64,000 bases of DNA from an uncultured Prevotellaceae bacterium (GCA_946406435.1 CAMJKP010000003.1:27568-91567); one strand, 5' to 3'. Counted from the stretch's first letter, positions 1-9,210 are shown. Numbers and translations: made by a program. Notes: a model not told the origin generated them from the sequence alone.

Positions 1-860
1 TTTGTTGTGTGACCGAGTGTCACCATACCTGTATCGTGTGGACGTGGAGAAAGCTCAGAGAACACAACGCCTGTATCTGTGAGGAAGAACTCAACACCCC
101 AGATACCATAGCCAGTCAAAGCCTTTGTCACCTTGTCTGCCATTTGCTGGGCATCCTTCAAGTCCTTCTCAGGAATCTGATATGGCTGCCAAGACTCACG
201 ATAGTCACCACCTTTCTGAACATGTCCGATAGGAGGACAGAAAATCGTTGGAGCATTCTTCTGGGTAACTGTGAGAAGGGTAAACTCTGAAGTGAAGTGG
301 ATGAACTCCTCAATGATAACTTCCTTCACATCACCACGAGCACCTGCCATAGCAGCATCGAACGCAGTCTTCAAATCCTCAAACTTCTCAACTGTGCTCT
401 GACCATGACCAGAAGAAGACATGAGAGGCTTGATTACACATGGGAAACCAATCTCCTTACTTGCCTCTACAAGCTGTTCATATGTCTTGGCATAGTAATA
501 TTTTGCTGTTCTAAGTCCAAGTTCCTTGGCAGCAAGGTCACGTATTGCCTGACGATTCATAGTATAGTTCACCGCACGTGCAGAAGGTACTACCTGAATG
601 CCCTGCTTCTCAAACTCGAAGAGACGCTCTGTACGGATAGCCTCAATCTCTGGCACGATGATATCAGGCTTATGCTTGTTCACTACAGCAGCAAGGGCAT
701 CGCCATCGAGCATGGAGAACACCTCACGCTCGTCTGCCACCTGCATCGCTGGAGCATTATCATATTTGTCACATGCCACAACATAAACGCCCTTACGTTT
801 TGCAGCAATAACGAACTCCTTACCCAGTTCACCAGAACCTAACAGTAAAATCTTTTTCAT
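1..860 (-). CDS. purT: Formate-dependent phosphoribosylglycinamide formyltransferase (partial)
   Basis: PurT uses formate and ATP to formylate glycinamide ribonucleotide in de novo purine synthesis. The ORF track misses this gene because it has no stop inside the window. Reading the minus strand from the ATG at 858-860 gives 286 codons, open to the left edge. Visible features are the N-terminal nucleotide-fold start [12 protein letters not shown] (residues 5-16), the ATP-grasp segment [12 protein letters not shown] (about 144-155) and [10 protein letters not shown] (269-278). PurT proteins are usually about 390 residues, so roughly 100 C-terminal residues lie outside. It starts 12 bases after the cytidylate-kinase-like gene and is probably the last gene of that transcription unit. 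Confidence 0.93.
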   Translation of the reverse strand, partial: MKKILLLGSGELGKEFVIAAKRKGVYVVACDKYDNAPAMQVADEREVFSMLDGDALAAVVNKHKPDIIVPEIEAIRTERLFEFEKQGIQVVPSARAVNYTMNRQAIRDLAAKELGLRTAKYYYAKTYEQLVEASKEIGFPCVIKPLMSSSGHGQSTVEKFEDLKTAFDAAMAGARGDVKEVIIEEFIHFTSEFTLLTVTQKNAPTIFCPPIGHVQKGGDYRESWQPYQIPEKDLKDAQQMADKVTKALTGYGIWGVEFFLTDTGVVFSELSPRPHDTGMVTLGHTT

Positions 861-872
861 TTGTTCAAAGTA

Positions 873-1517
873 TTAATTGTTGTTATTAGCCATTTGTTCT
901 TTTCTTAAAGAGATAACCTCACGCACGAAGCCCGAGATCAGCCTTGCCGTCCCTTCTATTCCCAACAGAGAGGAATTGACACAGAGATCGTAACTCCTTG
1001 AGTCGCCCCACTTCTTTCCTGTGAAGTAGTTGTAGTAGGCCGACCTTTCCTCTTCCTTCCTCTCTATCAGTTTCCTGGCCGTTTCCGCATCACACATCTT
1101 TACCCTCGAAACACACGCTATGCGGTCTTCCAAGTCAGCATGGACAAAGACATTGACAACATTCTTCATATCTCGGAGCACATAGTCAGCCGATCTGCCC
1201 AAGATAACGCACGAACCTTCACTAGCAGCCTTTCTAATGGCATCGCTCTGGAACTTGAACAATGCCTCTGGCGAAAGCCTGTCCTCATAGAAGTCTCCGG
1301 AAGTTGCAGTTCCGCTGAGATGGAACAGATGATTGAAGAACCCTCTGTGCTCATCGTTCTGTTTGAACAACTTTGCGGAAAAACCGCTCTCCTGGGCAGC
1401 CAGGTCAAGAAGCTCCTTATCGAGCAAACGAGCATTAAACTCCCTTGCAAGCAACTTGGCAACTTCACTACCGCTACTGCCAACCTCACGACCTACATTG
1501 ATAATTATCTTTTCCAT
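873..1517 (-). CDS. Cytidylate kinase-like family protein
   Basis: A 214-residue cytoplasmic protein of the cytidylate-kinase-like group. It begins with INVGREVGSSGSEVAKLLA, which matches the degenerate P-loop of that group (ISREFGSGG-type). A normal Walker A lysine is absent. Later ILGRSADYVL and the Arg/Lys-rich RVKMCDAETARKLIERKEEE resemble the NMP-kinase lid region. A canonical Cmk is encoded at 25469, so this is a paralogue whose substrate I cannot name. It overlaps the MATE gene by 13 bases and precedes purT by 12, so the three are probably co-transcribed. Confidence 0.8.
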   Translation of the reverse strand: MEKIIINVGREVGSSGSEVAKLLAREFNARLLDKELLDLAAQESGFSAKLFKQNDEHRGFFNHLFHLSGTATSGDFYEDRLSPEALFKFQSDAIRKAASEGSCVILGRSADYVLRDMKNVVNVFVHADLEDRIACVSRVKMCDAETARKLIERKEEERSAYYNYFTGKKWGDSRSYDLCVNSSLLGIEGTARLISGFVREVISLRKEQMANNNN

Positions 1518-2869
1518 ACGCTCGATTTTTTCATCATTACCGCTGCCACTATTGAAGCAAGGGCATCAGAAAACGGCATTGCGCTCCATATACCCCAAAG
1601 CCCCCATATCTCCGAGAAGATAGCGAGAGCTGGAACGAGGAACAGCAACTGACGAGAAAGGGAGAGGAACATACTCACCTTTGCCTTGCCGATACTCTGG
1701 AAGAAACTGGTTACAACTATCTGGAATCCCACAATAGGGAACATCATCATCATCATCCTAATGGCTGTACTTGCAAGATTCATCAACGATTCATCCTTGG
1801 TAAACAGCCTTGCACATGGATGGGCTGCGAACATGGCTACAAGGAATCCGAGCGTACAAACCACAGTAGCACAAGATATTGCGAGCTTCACGACCTTGCG
1901 AAGACGATCATAGTTCTGCGCTCCATAATTGTAGCCGGCTATAGGCTGCATTCCCTGATTCACGCCCATTGCCACAATAACAAACACGAAACCTATTCTG
2001 TTTGCTATGCCATACGCACCAACAGCAAGGTCACCTCCATGCTTCATCAGACAGGTGTTGACAAAAATCACCACGAGACAACTACAAGCATTCATCGCAA
2101 ATGGCGAAATACCGATACCTATGATATTCTTCACAATCGGCTTGTCAAGTCTGAAAAGACTATAGTCGAAATGCAGAAGCTCCTCCTTGTTGGAGAACAG
2201 CTTCCATTGCCATGAAAGCGCAAGGAACTGCGAGAGTACCGTAGCAAAAGCTGCACCTCTGATTCCCAAATCAAGCCCATAGATGAAGATCGGGTCGAGA
2301 ATTGTATTGACCACAACCGTGAAAATCGTGGCATACATAGCGTGGCGAGGTTTACTGGCAGAGCGAAGCACGGCATTCAAACCGAAGTACAGATGCGTGA
2401 AGACATTACCCAAAAGAATTATCTGCATATAATCCTTGGCGTATGGGAGTGTATTGTCTGAAGCTCCGAAGAATCTAAGTATTGGGTCAAGGAACAGTAG
2501 ACATATTCCGCCAAAGCAGACTCCCACAACGATATTCAGCATCATGCAATTACCCAATATCTTGTTAGCTATGGCATAGTCACGCTGTCCAAGTTTCATG
2601 CTAATGAATGTGCAGGAGCCCACACCTACCGCAGCACCGAAGGCAGCAGAGAGATTCATGAACGGGAAGGTGATTGCCAATCCTGCAATTGCTAAAGCGC
2701 CAACGCCTTGACCGATAAAGATGCTATCCACCATATTGTAGAGCGAGGCAGCAACCATAGCGACGATTGCCGGTAGCGCATACTGCATCAGCAACATTCC
2801 AACAGGCTTTGTACCCAGCTCCAAAGTGGCTTGCTTATTATCTTCCAAAGCGGTTTGTTTATTATCCAT
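1505..2869 (-). CDS. MATE family efflux transporter
   Basis: A 454-residue inner-membrane protein with about twelve hydrophobic segments. Its N-terminal pattern, PVGMLLMQYALPAIVAM followed by NMVDSIFIGQG and an ALAIAGLAITFPF helix, is typical of MATE multidrug/Na+ or H+ antiporters. The second half repeats the fold with GVNQGMQPIAGYNYGA. Length is normal for the family. The substrate cannot be read from sequence. It is first in a minus-strand unit with the overlapping cytidylate-kinase-like gene and purT, and is transcribed from the promoter at 2895-2925. Confidence 0.92.
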   Translation of the reverse strand: MDNKQTALEDNKQATLELGTKPVGMLLMQYALPAIVAMVAASLYNMVDSIFIGQGVGALAIAGLAITFPFMNLSAAFGAAVGVGSCTFISMKLGQRDYAIANKILGNCMMLNIVVGVCFGGICLLFLDPILRFFGASDNTLPYAKDYMQIILLGNVFTHLYFGLNAVLRSASKPRHAMYATIFTVVVNTILDPIFIYGLDLGIRGAAFATVLSQFLALSWQWKLFSNKEELLHFDYSLFRLDKPIVKNIIGIGISPFAMNACSCLVVIFVNTCLMKHGGDLAVGAYGIANRIGFVFVIVAMGVNQGMQPIAGYNYGAQNYDRLRKVVKLAISCATVVCTLGFLVAMFAAHPCARLFTKDESLMNLASTAIRMMMMMFPIVGFQIVVTSFFQSIGKAKVSMFLSLSRQLLFLVPALAIFSEIWGLWGIWSAMPFSDALASIVAAVMMKKSSVWKR

Positions 2870-2894
2870 TTACGAACATTATTTATTTAGGGCA

Positions 2895-2925
2895 CAAAGT
2901 TAGTATATTTTTATATCATTTCAAA
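2895..2925 (-). promoter_or_regulatory. Bacteroidota-type promoter for the MATE unit
   Basis: On the minus strand, TTTG (2925-2922) is followed after 19 bases by TAACTTTG (2902-2895), matching the Bacteroidota -33/-7 consensus. It lies 26 bases upstream of the MATE start codon and diverges from the xseA promoter. Confidence 0.7.
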
Positions 2926-2943
2926 ATAAATTCGCCAATTTGT

Positions 2944-2974
2944 TTTGCCAAATCAGTTTTTTCTCATATCTTTG
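2944..2974 (+). promoter_or_regulatory. Bacteroidota-type promoter for xseAB
   Basis: TTTG (2944-2947), a 19-base spacer and TATCTTTG (2967-2974). The spacing and both boxes fit the consensus. It lies about 43 bases before the chosen xseA ATG and downstream of the ORF track's 2940 start, which supports the later start. Confidence 0.75.
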
Positions 2975-3017
2975 CGGAAAATTCAGGTGGGAATTAACAG
3001 AACCTGCCTTCTATGTT

Positions 3018-4301
3018 ATGAACCTCACACTCTACCAACTCAACAATCTCGTCAGACAGGTTATCGACTATTCGCTAAGCGAAACCTACTGGGTTGAAGC
3101 CGAACTTGCGGAATGCCGCGAGTCGGGCGGACATTGCTATATGGATTTGGTACAAAAAGATGAGGACACGCTGGTTGCTCGTGCTCAGGCAAGATGCTGG
3201 AGAAGTACTTGGAGCTATGTCCTGCCAAAGTTCATGAAGGTAACAGGCGAGCGTCCACGTCCGGGAATGAAGGTTCTGCTAATGGTCAAGCCCCAGTTCC
3301 ATGAGGCATACGGCTTTTCATGGATTGTTCAGGATATTGACCCGAACTATACCCTTGGCGATATGGCTCGCCAACGGCAGGAAATCATAAACACCTTGAA
3401 GCGCGAGGGAATCTTCGACCTCAACAAATCCCTATCCATCCCGATATTCGCCCAGAGAATTGCCGTTATCTCTTCTCAAACAGCCGCTGGATATGGGGAT
3501 TTCTGCGACCAACTGCAAAATAACGAGTACGGATTTAAGTTCTATACCCGACTCTTCCCTGCCATTATGCAAGGCGAGCAAGTAGAGCAGACAATCATAG
3601 AGGCACTTAACAAAATCAACGATTCCATCGAGGATTTCGACGTGGTTGTAATAATCAGAGGAGGTGGTGCGACGAGCGATTTCTCAGGTTTCGACACTCT
3701 CGAGCTTGCAGAGAACGTGGCGAACTTCCCTTTACCAATAATAACCGGTATCGGACATGATCGTGACGAATGTATTCTCGACATGATTTCATGCGTAAGA
3801 GTGAAAACCCCAACGGCTGCCGCCACATGGCTCATAGACAATCTCTTAGAGACTCTCGACAGAATCGAGGATGCTTCACGAAGTATAACAGATTACGTCC
3901 GTTCAAGAATGGAGCGTGAACGTCTTCGTCTTGGCAGGATACAGAGTTTCCTACCCGTTGCTTTCTCCTTGAAGAAGACAAAAGAGGACTCAAGGCTTGC
4001 TAATCTTGCCACAAGACTACAGACTTCCGTTATCCAGTCCTTAAATATAGAGCAGAACCGAATAGCGACTATCGAGCAGAGGCTTCCACTCATAGCAAAG
4101 AGCCGCGTTGAGCGAGCCGGCTATCAGCTCGAAATGCTGACACAACGCACTAATGCCGTTGATCCAATCCACGTTCTGAGAAGAGGATACAGCATCGCCC
4201 TTCACGACGGAATGGCGATAAAAGACCCTAAATCGCTCAAGAAAGGCGACGAAGTAACGGTCGTAATGGCTTCTGGCGCTATTGATACTATCGTAAAATA
4301 A
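3018..4301 (+). CDS. xseA: Exodeoxyribonuclease VII large subunit
   Basis: Large subunit of exonuclease VII, which degrades single-stranded DNA to oligonucleotides in both directions during repair. I start at the ATG at 3018 (427 residues). The track's start at 2940 lies inside the promoter, and MNLTLYQLNNLVRQ is the usual family beginning. An N-terminal OB-fold (about residues 1-100) precedes the catalytic region containing IIRGGGATSDFSGFDT (about 211-226) and ITGIGHDRDECILD. A long helical segment follows, then the conserved C-terminal LRRGYSIAL. The xseB gene begins 12 bases downstream. Confidence 0.97.
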   Translation: MNLTLYQLNNLVRQVIDYSLSETYWVEAELAECRESGGHCYMDLVQKDEDTLVARAQARCWRSTWSYVLPKFMKVTGERPRPGMKVLLMVKPQFHEAYGFSWIVQDIDPNYTLGDMARQRQEIINTLKREGIFDLNKSLSIPIFAQRIAVISSQTAAGYGDFCDQLQNNEYGFKFYTRLFPAIMQGEQVEQTIIEALNKINDSIEDFDVVVIIRGGGATSDFSGFDTLELAENVANFPLPIITGIGHDRDECILDMISCVRVKTPTAAATWLIDNLLETLDRIEDASRSITDYVRSRMERERLRLGRIQSFLPVAFSLKKTKEDSRLANLATRLQTSVIQSLNIEQNRIATIEQRLPLIAKSRVERAGYQLEMLTQRTNAVDPIHVLRRGYSIALHDGMAIKDPKSLKKGDEVTVVMASGAIDTIVK

Positions 4302-4313
4302 AAGAGACAAGAT

Positions 4314-4508
4314 ATGAAAAAGGCACCTAACTATGAAGAGGCAGTCTCTCAACTCGAGGAGATTGTACAGAAAATGGAGAGCGGAGAACTCGACATTGAC
4401 ATTATGAGCACCGAACTGAAGAAAGCGCAGCAGCTCATCAAGCTTTGCAAAGACAAACTCACGAAAACCGACGAGGAAATAAAGAAAATTCTCGAAAGCG
4501 GAAAGTAA
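4314..4508 (+). CDS. xseB: Exodeoxyribonuclease VII small subunit
   Basis: A 64-residue helical protein with the family pattern YEEAVSQLEEIVQKMESGEL, followed by a second helix ending in DEEIKKIL. The small subunit wraps the long helix of XseA and is needed for nuclease activity. It is 12 bases behind xseA and is followed 5 bases after the stop by a strong terminator, so xseAB is a two-gene operon. Confidence 0.96.
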   Translation: MKKAPNYEEAVSQLEEIVQKMESGELDIDIMSTELKKAQQLIKLCKDKLTKTDEEIKKILESGK

Positions 4509-4513
4509 CAATC

Positions 4514-4545
4514 AATAAGGAAGGTTTTGCCTTCCTTATTTTTTT
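4514..4545 (+). terminator. Rho-independent terminator of xseAB
   Basis: Perfect 11-bp stem AATAAGGAAGG / CCTTCCTTATT with a 5-base loop (TTTTG), followed by a run of T. Confidence 0.92.
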
Positions 4546-4614
4546 GCCCGTCCTCCTCTCTTCCTCTTTTCTTACTCTTCTTTTCCTCCGCTCTAATTCT
4601 GCTCTTCCTCCATA

Positions 4615-4706
4615 GATACTCCATCGCATCTCCATCGATAGTCCATCGATACTCCATCGAAACGATGGACAAGCGATGGAGATGCGATGGAGTAGCGATG
4701 GAGATG
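4615..4706 (+). repeat. 11-bp-period CG-phased array, dyad form (CCATCG type)
   Basis: This lies between the xseB terminator and the ilvE promoter. CG dinucleotides sit at 4625, 4636, 4647, 4658 and then at 4663, 4674, 4685, 4696. Within each half the spacing is exactly 11 bp. The left half is four copies of nnnTCCATCG-type units and the right half is the inverted form CGATGGAnnnn. The two halves can fold into one long imperfect hairpin. Eleven is not a multiple of three, so a coding explanation is unlikely. Confidence 0.9.
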
Positions 4707-4815
4707 CTTCGGACTCAAAGCCCAGTTTCTGTTACCTACGAGAAAAGCCCGAAAGGTATCATTTTCAATTCTAAAGCAAGATTTTTCAGCTTAAAATGAA
4801 AAAAAAGCCTACTTT

Positions 4816-4847
4816 CTTGCAAAATTAAAAGAAAATTTATACTTTTG
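4816..4847 (+). promoter_or_regulatory. Promoter for ilvE
   Basis: CTTG (4816-4819), a 20-base spacer and TACTTTTG (4840-4847). The -7 box is perfect and the -33 box is off by one base. It overlaps the TTG that the ORF track used as a start (4852), so translation must begin further downstream at 4888. Confidence 0.65.
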
Positions 4848-4887
4848 CATTTTGAAATTTGATTTTTCCGAACTAAAAAGTATCAAT

Positions 4888-5904
4888 ATGAAAGATTTAG
4901 ATTGGTCTAATCTGGGGTTTGGCTACAGACCTACAGACTACAACGTTCGCTGTTACTATCGTGACGGCAAGTGGGGCGAAATCGAGGTTTGCTCCAGTGA
5001 ATACATCAACATGCACATGGCTGCTACGTGTCTGCACTACGGTCAGGAGGCTTTCGAGGGTCTCAAGGCTTATCGTTGTCCAGACGGCAAGGTGCGTGTG
5101 TTCCGTACCGACGAGAATGCTGCTCGTATGCAGTCAACAAGTCGCGGAATTCTCATGCCAGAGGTTCCTACAGAGCTTTTCAATGAGATGGTGGACAAGG
5201 TGGTCCGTCTGAATCAGGATTATATCCCACCATACGAGTCTGGTGCAACTCTCTATGTTCGTCCTCTGCTCGTTGGTACTGGTGCTCAGGTTGGTGTTCA
5301 CCCAGCCAAGGAGTATCTCTTCATGATTTTCGTTACTCCGGTAGGTCCTTACTTCAAGGGCGGTTTCTTCGCAAACCCATACGTTATCGTTCGTGAGTTC
5401 GACCGTAGCGCTCCTCTCGGAACTGGTATATATAAGGTAGGTGGCAACTATGCAGCTTCCCTTCAGGCAAACGACAAGGCCCACAAGCTCGGCTATGCTT
5501 GCGAGTTCTATCTCGATGCAAAGGAGAAGAAGTATATCGACGAGGCAGGTGCTGCTAACTTCTTCGGTATCAAGAACAACACCTACATCACCCCAAAGTC
5601 AACCTCTATCCTCCCTTCTATCACCAACAAGTCTCTCATGCAGTTGGCTGAGGATCTCGGAATGAAGGTTGAGCGTCGTCAGATTCCAGAGGAGGAGCTT
5701 GAGACATTCGAGGAGGCAGGTGCTTGTGGTACAGCAGCCGTTATCTCTCCAATCTCACGTATCGACGACATCGAGACAGGCAAGAGCTATGTCTTTGGCG
5801 AGAAGCCTGGACCTGTTTCTGAGAAGCTCTTCACCAAGCTCCGCAACATTCAGTACGGTATCGAGCCAGACGTTCACAACTGGACTCGCGTCGTTATAGA
5901 ATAA
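4888..5904 (+). CDS. ilvE: Branched-chain amino acid aminotransferase
   Basis: A PLP-dependent class IV aminotransferase that interconverts Leu/Ile/Val and their 2-oxo acids with glutamate. The start is set at the ATG at 4888 (338 residues) because the track's TTG lies within the promoter. Motifs are GQEAFEGLKAYR (substrate/PLP loop), the PLP-lysine segment GTGIYKVGGNYAASL (Lys near residue 182) and the C-terminal EEAGACGTAAVISPI. Codon use is strongly biased (CGT, GGT, AAG), as expected for high expression. It is monocistronic, between an 11-bp array upstream and an 8-bp-period dyad downstream. Confidence 0.96.
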   Translation: MKDLDWSNLGFGYRPTDYNVRCYYRDGKWGEIEVCSSEYINMHMAATCLHYGQEAFEGLKAYRCPDGKVRVFRTDENAARMQSTSRGILMPEVPTELFNEMVDKVVRLNQDYIPPYESGATLYVRPLLVGTGAQVGVHPAKEYLFMIFVTPVGPYFKGGFFANPYVIVREFDRSAPLGTGIYKVGGNYAASLQANDKAHKLGYACEFYLDAKEKKYIDEAGAANFFGIKNNTYITPKSTSILPSITNKSLMQLAEDLGMKVERRQIPEEELETFEEAGACGTAAVISPISRIDDIETGKSYVFGEKPGPVSEKLFTKLRNIQYGIEPDVHNWTRVVIE

Positions 5905-5926
5905 AAACACTCATAAATTTTAATAG

Positions 5927-5986
5927 AACGCTAAGACGCAAAGACGCAGAGGGGACTAAAACCTTGCGACTTTGCGTCTTTACGTT
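5927..5986 (+). repeat. 8-bp-period dyad (ACGCAAAG type) after ilvE
   Basis: The left arm has three octamers ACGCTAAG, ACGCAAAG, ACGCAGAG. The right arm is the approximate inverse (CTTGCGAC TTTGCGTC TTTACGTT). The element can fold into an imperfect hairpin 23 bases downstream of the stop codon. Related elements occur at 35928 and 50387. The 400 bases that follow, up to the leader of the next gene, hold no ORF. Confidence 0.85.
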
Positions 5987-6191
5987 TTTACCCCAAAACA
6001 CCCAGAATTAAACGCTCTGACAAAATTGAGATTTTTCCGTTCAAAAGCCCAGCATCGGAAGGTCTGTTTTCTTTGACATTTCCCCGCACATAATCACCGA
6101 AAAATTCATAAATTTTCACGTTAAAATACAAAAAAATGTTACTTTTTAGCAAAAAACACACATATTATTTCTCTTTTTAGAAAAAAATTTT

Positions 6192-6199
6192 TAACTTTG
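6192..6199 (+). promoter_or_regulatory. -7 box for the leucine-rich surface protein
   Basis: TAACTTTG matches the Bacteroidota -7 element. The upstream box is only T-rich. If used, the transcript has an unusually long leader of about 195 bases before the ATG at 6401. That leader contains no ORF I can support. Confidence 0.5.
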
Positions 6200-6400
6200 T
6201 CCCCAAATTCGTGTTTGCGATAACATAAATAAGAAAAAATAGCGTTTACACCTTGTGAATTGCGGGAGACAGAAGACGAGTCAACTAAAAAAGACGGCTT
6301 GCAACGAAAAAGTGTGTAGAGTACCCAACGACTATAACTATAACTTTTAAACATTGTGCTGATTATTCAGGGATAGCTAAATCAGTAAAAAGTGAAGATT

Positions 6401-8938
6401 ATGAACAAATCTACAAGCAAAATTTTGAGCATTCTTCTGCTCTTAATCGCAAGTGCCTCATGGACAGGCGCAAGAGCCGACGGTGGCTTTTGGGAAACAA
6501 AGGACGGTTGGTCATTTGACAACGGAAACGGTCTGTACTTTTTCATTGACTCGGAAGCAGGAACCGCCGTTTTGACAAACAGCGAAATGAAATCAGAGGG
6601 AAGTACCAAAGGTGCCAACTCATACAGTGGAAACATTGACATTCCTGAAACTGTAACATTCAACGGCAATATATATCCTGTAGTAGGCATACAAGAATAT
6701 GCTTTCTATAATTCTACAGGTTTGAGAACCGTGGCTATCCCTGCATCCATCACATCAATCGGAAGCCAGGCTTTCAGCGGATGTACAGGTCTTGAAGCTA
6801 TCACTGTTGATAATCTGAACCCACAATATGCTTCTATCGGTGGCCTCCTTCTTAGCAAGAATCAGAAAACGCTCCTCTACTGTCCAGGTGGAAAGAGTGG
6901 CGAATGTGTAGTTCCAACAAAAGTAACAACCATTGCAAACAATGCTTTTCTGAATTGTTCTAATTTGACAAGTGTCGTTCTGCCAGATGGAGTTACTTCT
7001 ATTGGCGAAAGTGCTTTTCAGGGCTGCTCATCACTTGCTTCTATCAACATGCCAGCATCTCTCACCACAATTGGCGATAATGCATTTTACGAAGCCCGTG
7101 CTCTCAGTTCAAAAATTGTAATTCCTTCAGGAGTTTTGACAATAGGTGCGTCTGCATTCCAGTATTGTACAAGTCTTAACAATGTTGTATTGTCAGAAGG
7201 TATTAATGAAATAAAGAACAACGCATTTAGAGATTGTACTTCGCTTCAAAGCATACAGTTGCCTAGCACTGTAACTAGCATTGGAACCTATGCATTTGCG
7301 TACACTGGACTCACTTCTATCACAATCCCAGAAAAAATTACAGAAATCAAGTCTGGAACATTCGAGGGTGCAAAGCTTACCTATGTTTCACTTCCAGAAA
7401 ATCTGACCGCAATCAAGAATAAAGCATTCTACAATAACGGAACAACAATAGGCACACTGAACATCCCTGCAAGTGTTACTTCTATTGGCGATCTTGCATT
7501 TGACAAGACAACCATCAACGACATTTACGTAAACAACACACCAAGGCATCTGCAGATAAGTATCTCTGACCCTTTCAATAAGGTATCTGGCATGCATATT
7601 CATGTTTTTACACAGATGGCAGGCATTTTCAGCAACAGCACACATTGGGATTCATACAGCGCATATTTTGTTGGAGATATTGCAATCAAGCATATCTCTA
7701 CCGTCACATTGGATCAGGCAACACTTACATTGCCTACAAATACCATTTTCCAATTAAATGCATCCATCGCTCCTGAAGACGCAGATGTTAAGGATGTTGT
7801 ATTCACAACTAGCAACCCAAATATCGTTGCAATCGTCAACGGGGAGACAGGACAGATCAAGTCTGGTACTCAAAACGGATCTGCAACAATTACTTGTACA
7901 GCAGCTGACGGAACAGGATACTATGCAGAATGTGTCGTTACTGTCAACAACCAGTTCGTGCCAGCAAACAACATCACACTCAACAAGCAAAATTTGAAAA
8001 TGAACGCTGGAACATCATTCCAGTTGAAGGCTACTATATCCCCTGCAAGTGCAACATACAAGTCAGCAACATGGGAGTCTTCTGATGAAACTGTCGCAAC
8101 AGTTGACGCAGACGGATGGGTACACGCTATCAAAGCAGGTAACGTAACCATCACCGCTATGTCTAAAGACGGATATGTAGAGACAACTTGCGAGATTACA
8201 GTCTCACACAGCACATACACCATCACAGATGGTGCGGCATACACAAATACCAAGACTGAAACTGCAACAACACTCAGCTACACACGTACCTTCAACAATA
8301 CTGCATGGCAGGCTCTTTACATTCCATTCAGGATGTCATACGACGACTGGAAAGACAAGTTCTACGTTGCAAAACTGCTCAACGTACATTCACACGACAA
8401 TGATGGTGATGGCAAGGTAGAAGATATGGATGTCGAGATCGTCCGCATTACCGAAGGCACTCTTAAAGAGAATCACCCATATCTCATTAAGGCAATGAAT
8501 ACAGGCACGCAGACAATCACAATCAACGATGCCACAATCTACCCTGCAGAGAGCAACTCTATCCAGTGTGCTTCCACAGAGCACATATGTGACTTCATAG
8601 GTGCATACGAAGTAACAAACGTTCCTTACGAAGGAGGTTACGTATTGAGTGGTGGCGAGTTCAAGAAGACAAACGAAAGCGCAACTATAAATCCTTGCCG
8701 TTTCTATCTGCAGATTACTGCAAAAGACGGTCAGCTTGTTAAGATCAACAATGCAAAGATTATCGAGTTTGACGAATTTGGAAACGAGGAGACAACTGCT
8801 ATCAACTCTGTTGAGTCCGACCAGAACAACGTTACAGAGATTTACAACGTTAATGGTATCAAGCAGGTATCAACAAAGCAGGGCTTGAATATCGTAAAGA
8901 TGGCTGATGGTTCTGCAAAGAAGCTCTTCGTTAAATAA
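6401..8938 (+). CDS. BspA-type leucine-rich repeat surface protein with Ig-like domains
   Basis: A secreted cell-surface protein. I prefer the ATG at 6401 (845 residues) over the track's GTG at 6392. A signal peptide ends near TGARA|DGG. Residues about 85-400 are tandem BspA/LRR_5 repeats (forms such as SVVLPDGVTSIGESAFQGCS and ITIPEKITEIKSGTFEG). Two bacterial Ig-like (BIG2) repeats follow, with ISPASATYKSATWESSDETV and the usual GNVTITAMSKDG. The C terminus, NVNGIKQVSTKQGLNIVK...KLFVK, resembles a type IX secretion sorting tail, so export by the Gld/Por system encoded at 29.9-36 kb is a reasonable inference. BspA proteins are known adhesins in Prevotella relatives and Tannerella. Ligand unknown. 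A tiny peptide gene follows 8 bases later. Confidence 0.88.
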   Translation: MNKSTSKILSILLLLIASASWTGARADGGFWETKDGWSFDNGNGLYFFIDSEAGTAVLTNSEMKSEGSTKGANSYSGNIDIPETVTFNGNIYPVVGIQEYAFYNSTGLRTVAIPASITSIGSQAFSGCTGLEAITVDNLNPQYASIGGLLLSKNQKTLLYCPGGKSGECVVPTKVTTIANNAFLNCSNLTSVVLPDGVTSIGESAFQGCSSLASINMPASLTTIGDNAFYEARALSSKIVIPSGVLTIGASAFQYCTSLNNVVLSEGINEIKNNAFRDCTSLQSIQLPSTVTSIGTYAFAYTGLTSITIPEKITEIKSGTFEGAKLTYVSLPENLTAIKNKAFYNNGTTIGTLNIPASVTSIGDLAFDKTTINDIYVNNTPRHLQISISDPFNKVSGMHIHVFTQMAGIFSNSTHWDSYSAYFVGDIAIKHISTVTLDQATLTLPTNTIFQLNASIAPEDADVKDVVFTTSNPNIVAIVNGETGQIKSGTQNGSATITCTAADGTGYYAECVVTVNNQFVPANNITLNKQNLKMNAGTSFQLKATISPASATYKSATWESSDETVATVDADGWVHAIKAGNVTITAMSKDGYVETTCEITVSHSTYTITDGAAYTNTKTETATTLSYTRTFNNTAWQALYIPFRMSYDDWKDKFYVAKLLNVHSHDNDGDGKVEDMDVEIVRITEGTLKENHPYLIKAMNTGTQTITINDATIYPAESNSIQCASTEHICDFIGAYEVTNVPYEGGYVLSGGEFKKTNESATINPCRFYLQITAKDGQLVKINNAKIIEFDEFGNEETTAINSVESDQNNVTEIYNVNGIKQVSTKQGLNIVKMADGSAKKLFVK

Positions 8939-8946
8939 CAGATATT

Positions 8947-9150
8947 ATGAAGAAAAAAATATATATTCAACCAAAAGTCTACACGGAGCGTATGCAAATC
9001 TGTAACATTCTTGCAGGAACCTACGAGAACATTCACATCGATAATGGTGACAATGGCGGTAGCGGTCCTGGCGAAGAAGTAGGAGGAGGCGATGCTAAAA
9101 TGTTTGGCAGCTTCGGCTACTTTGGCGACTGCGAGGATGAAGAATATTAA
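8947..9150 (+). CDS. Small acidic Gly-rich MKK..YI.P peptide
   Basis: 67 residues, directly behind the leucine-rich surface protein (8 bases) and ahead of a strong terminator, so certainly in that operon. The start is MKKKIYIQPKVYTERM. A short NILAG step follows, then a Gly/Asp/Glu-rich tail ending DCEDEEY. It has no membrane helix and no ordinary signal peptide. The layout (MKK, YIxP, Met, LA[G/A], acidic tail) recurs in the peptide gene at 11137. I do not know a demonstrated function. Confidence 0.82.
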   Translation: MKKKIYIQPKVYTERMQICNILAGTYENIHIDNGDNGGSGPGEEVGGGDAKMFGSFGYFGDCEDEEY

Positions 9151-9172
9151 CATCGTAATTAACAATTAAATA

Positions 9173-9210
9173 AATAAGACTACGCGTGGCGCGTAGTCTT
9201 ATTTTCTTTT
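9173..9210 (+). terminator. Rho-independent terminator
   Basis: Perfect 14-bp stem AATAAGACTACGCG / CGCGTAGTCTTATT with a TGG loop, then a T-rich tract. It closes the surface protein-peptide unit. Confidence 0.93.

Noticed and set aside
9-842. Plus-strand ORFs of 93, 181 and 62 aa at the left edge
   Set aside because: The minus strand reads as a clear PurT with all ATP-grasp motifs over the same bases. The plus ORFs are shadows rich in Cys/His/Leu without family features.
4527-4799. 90-aa ORF across the xseB terminator and the CG-phased array
   Set aside because: It begins inside the terminator hairpin and consists of low-complexity residues generated by the repeat.
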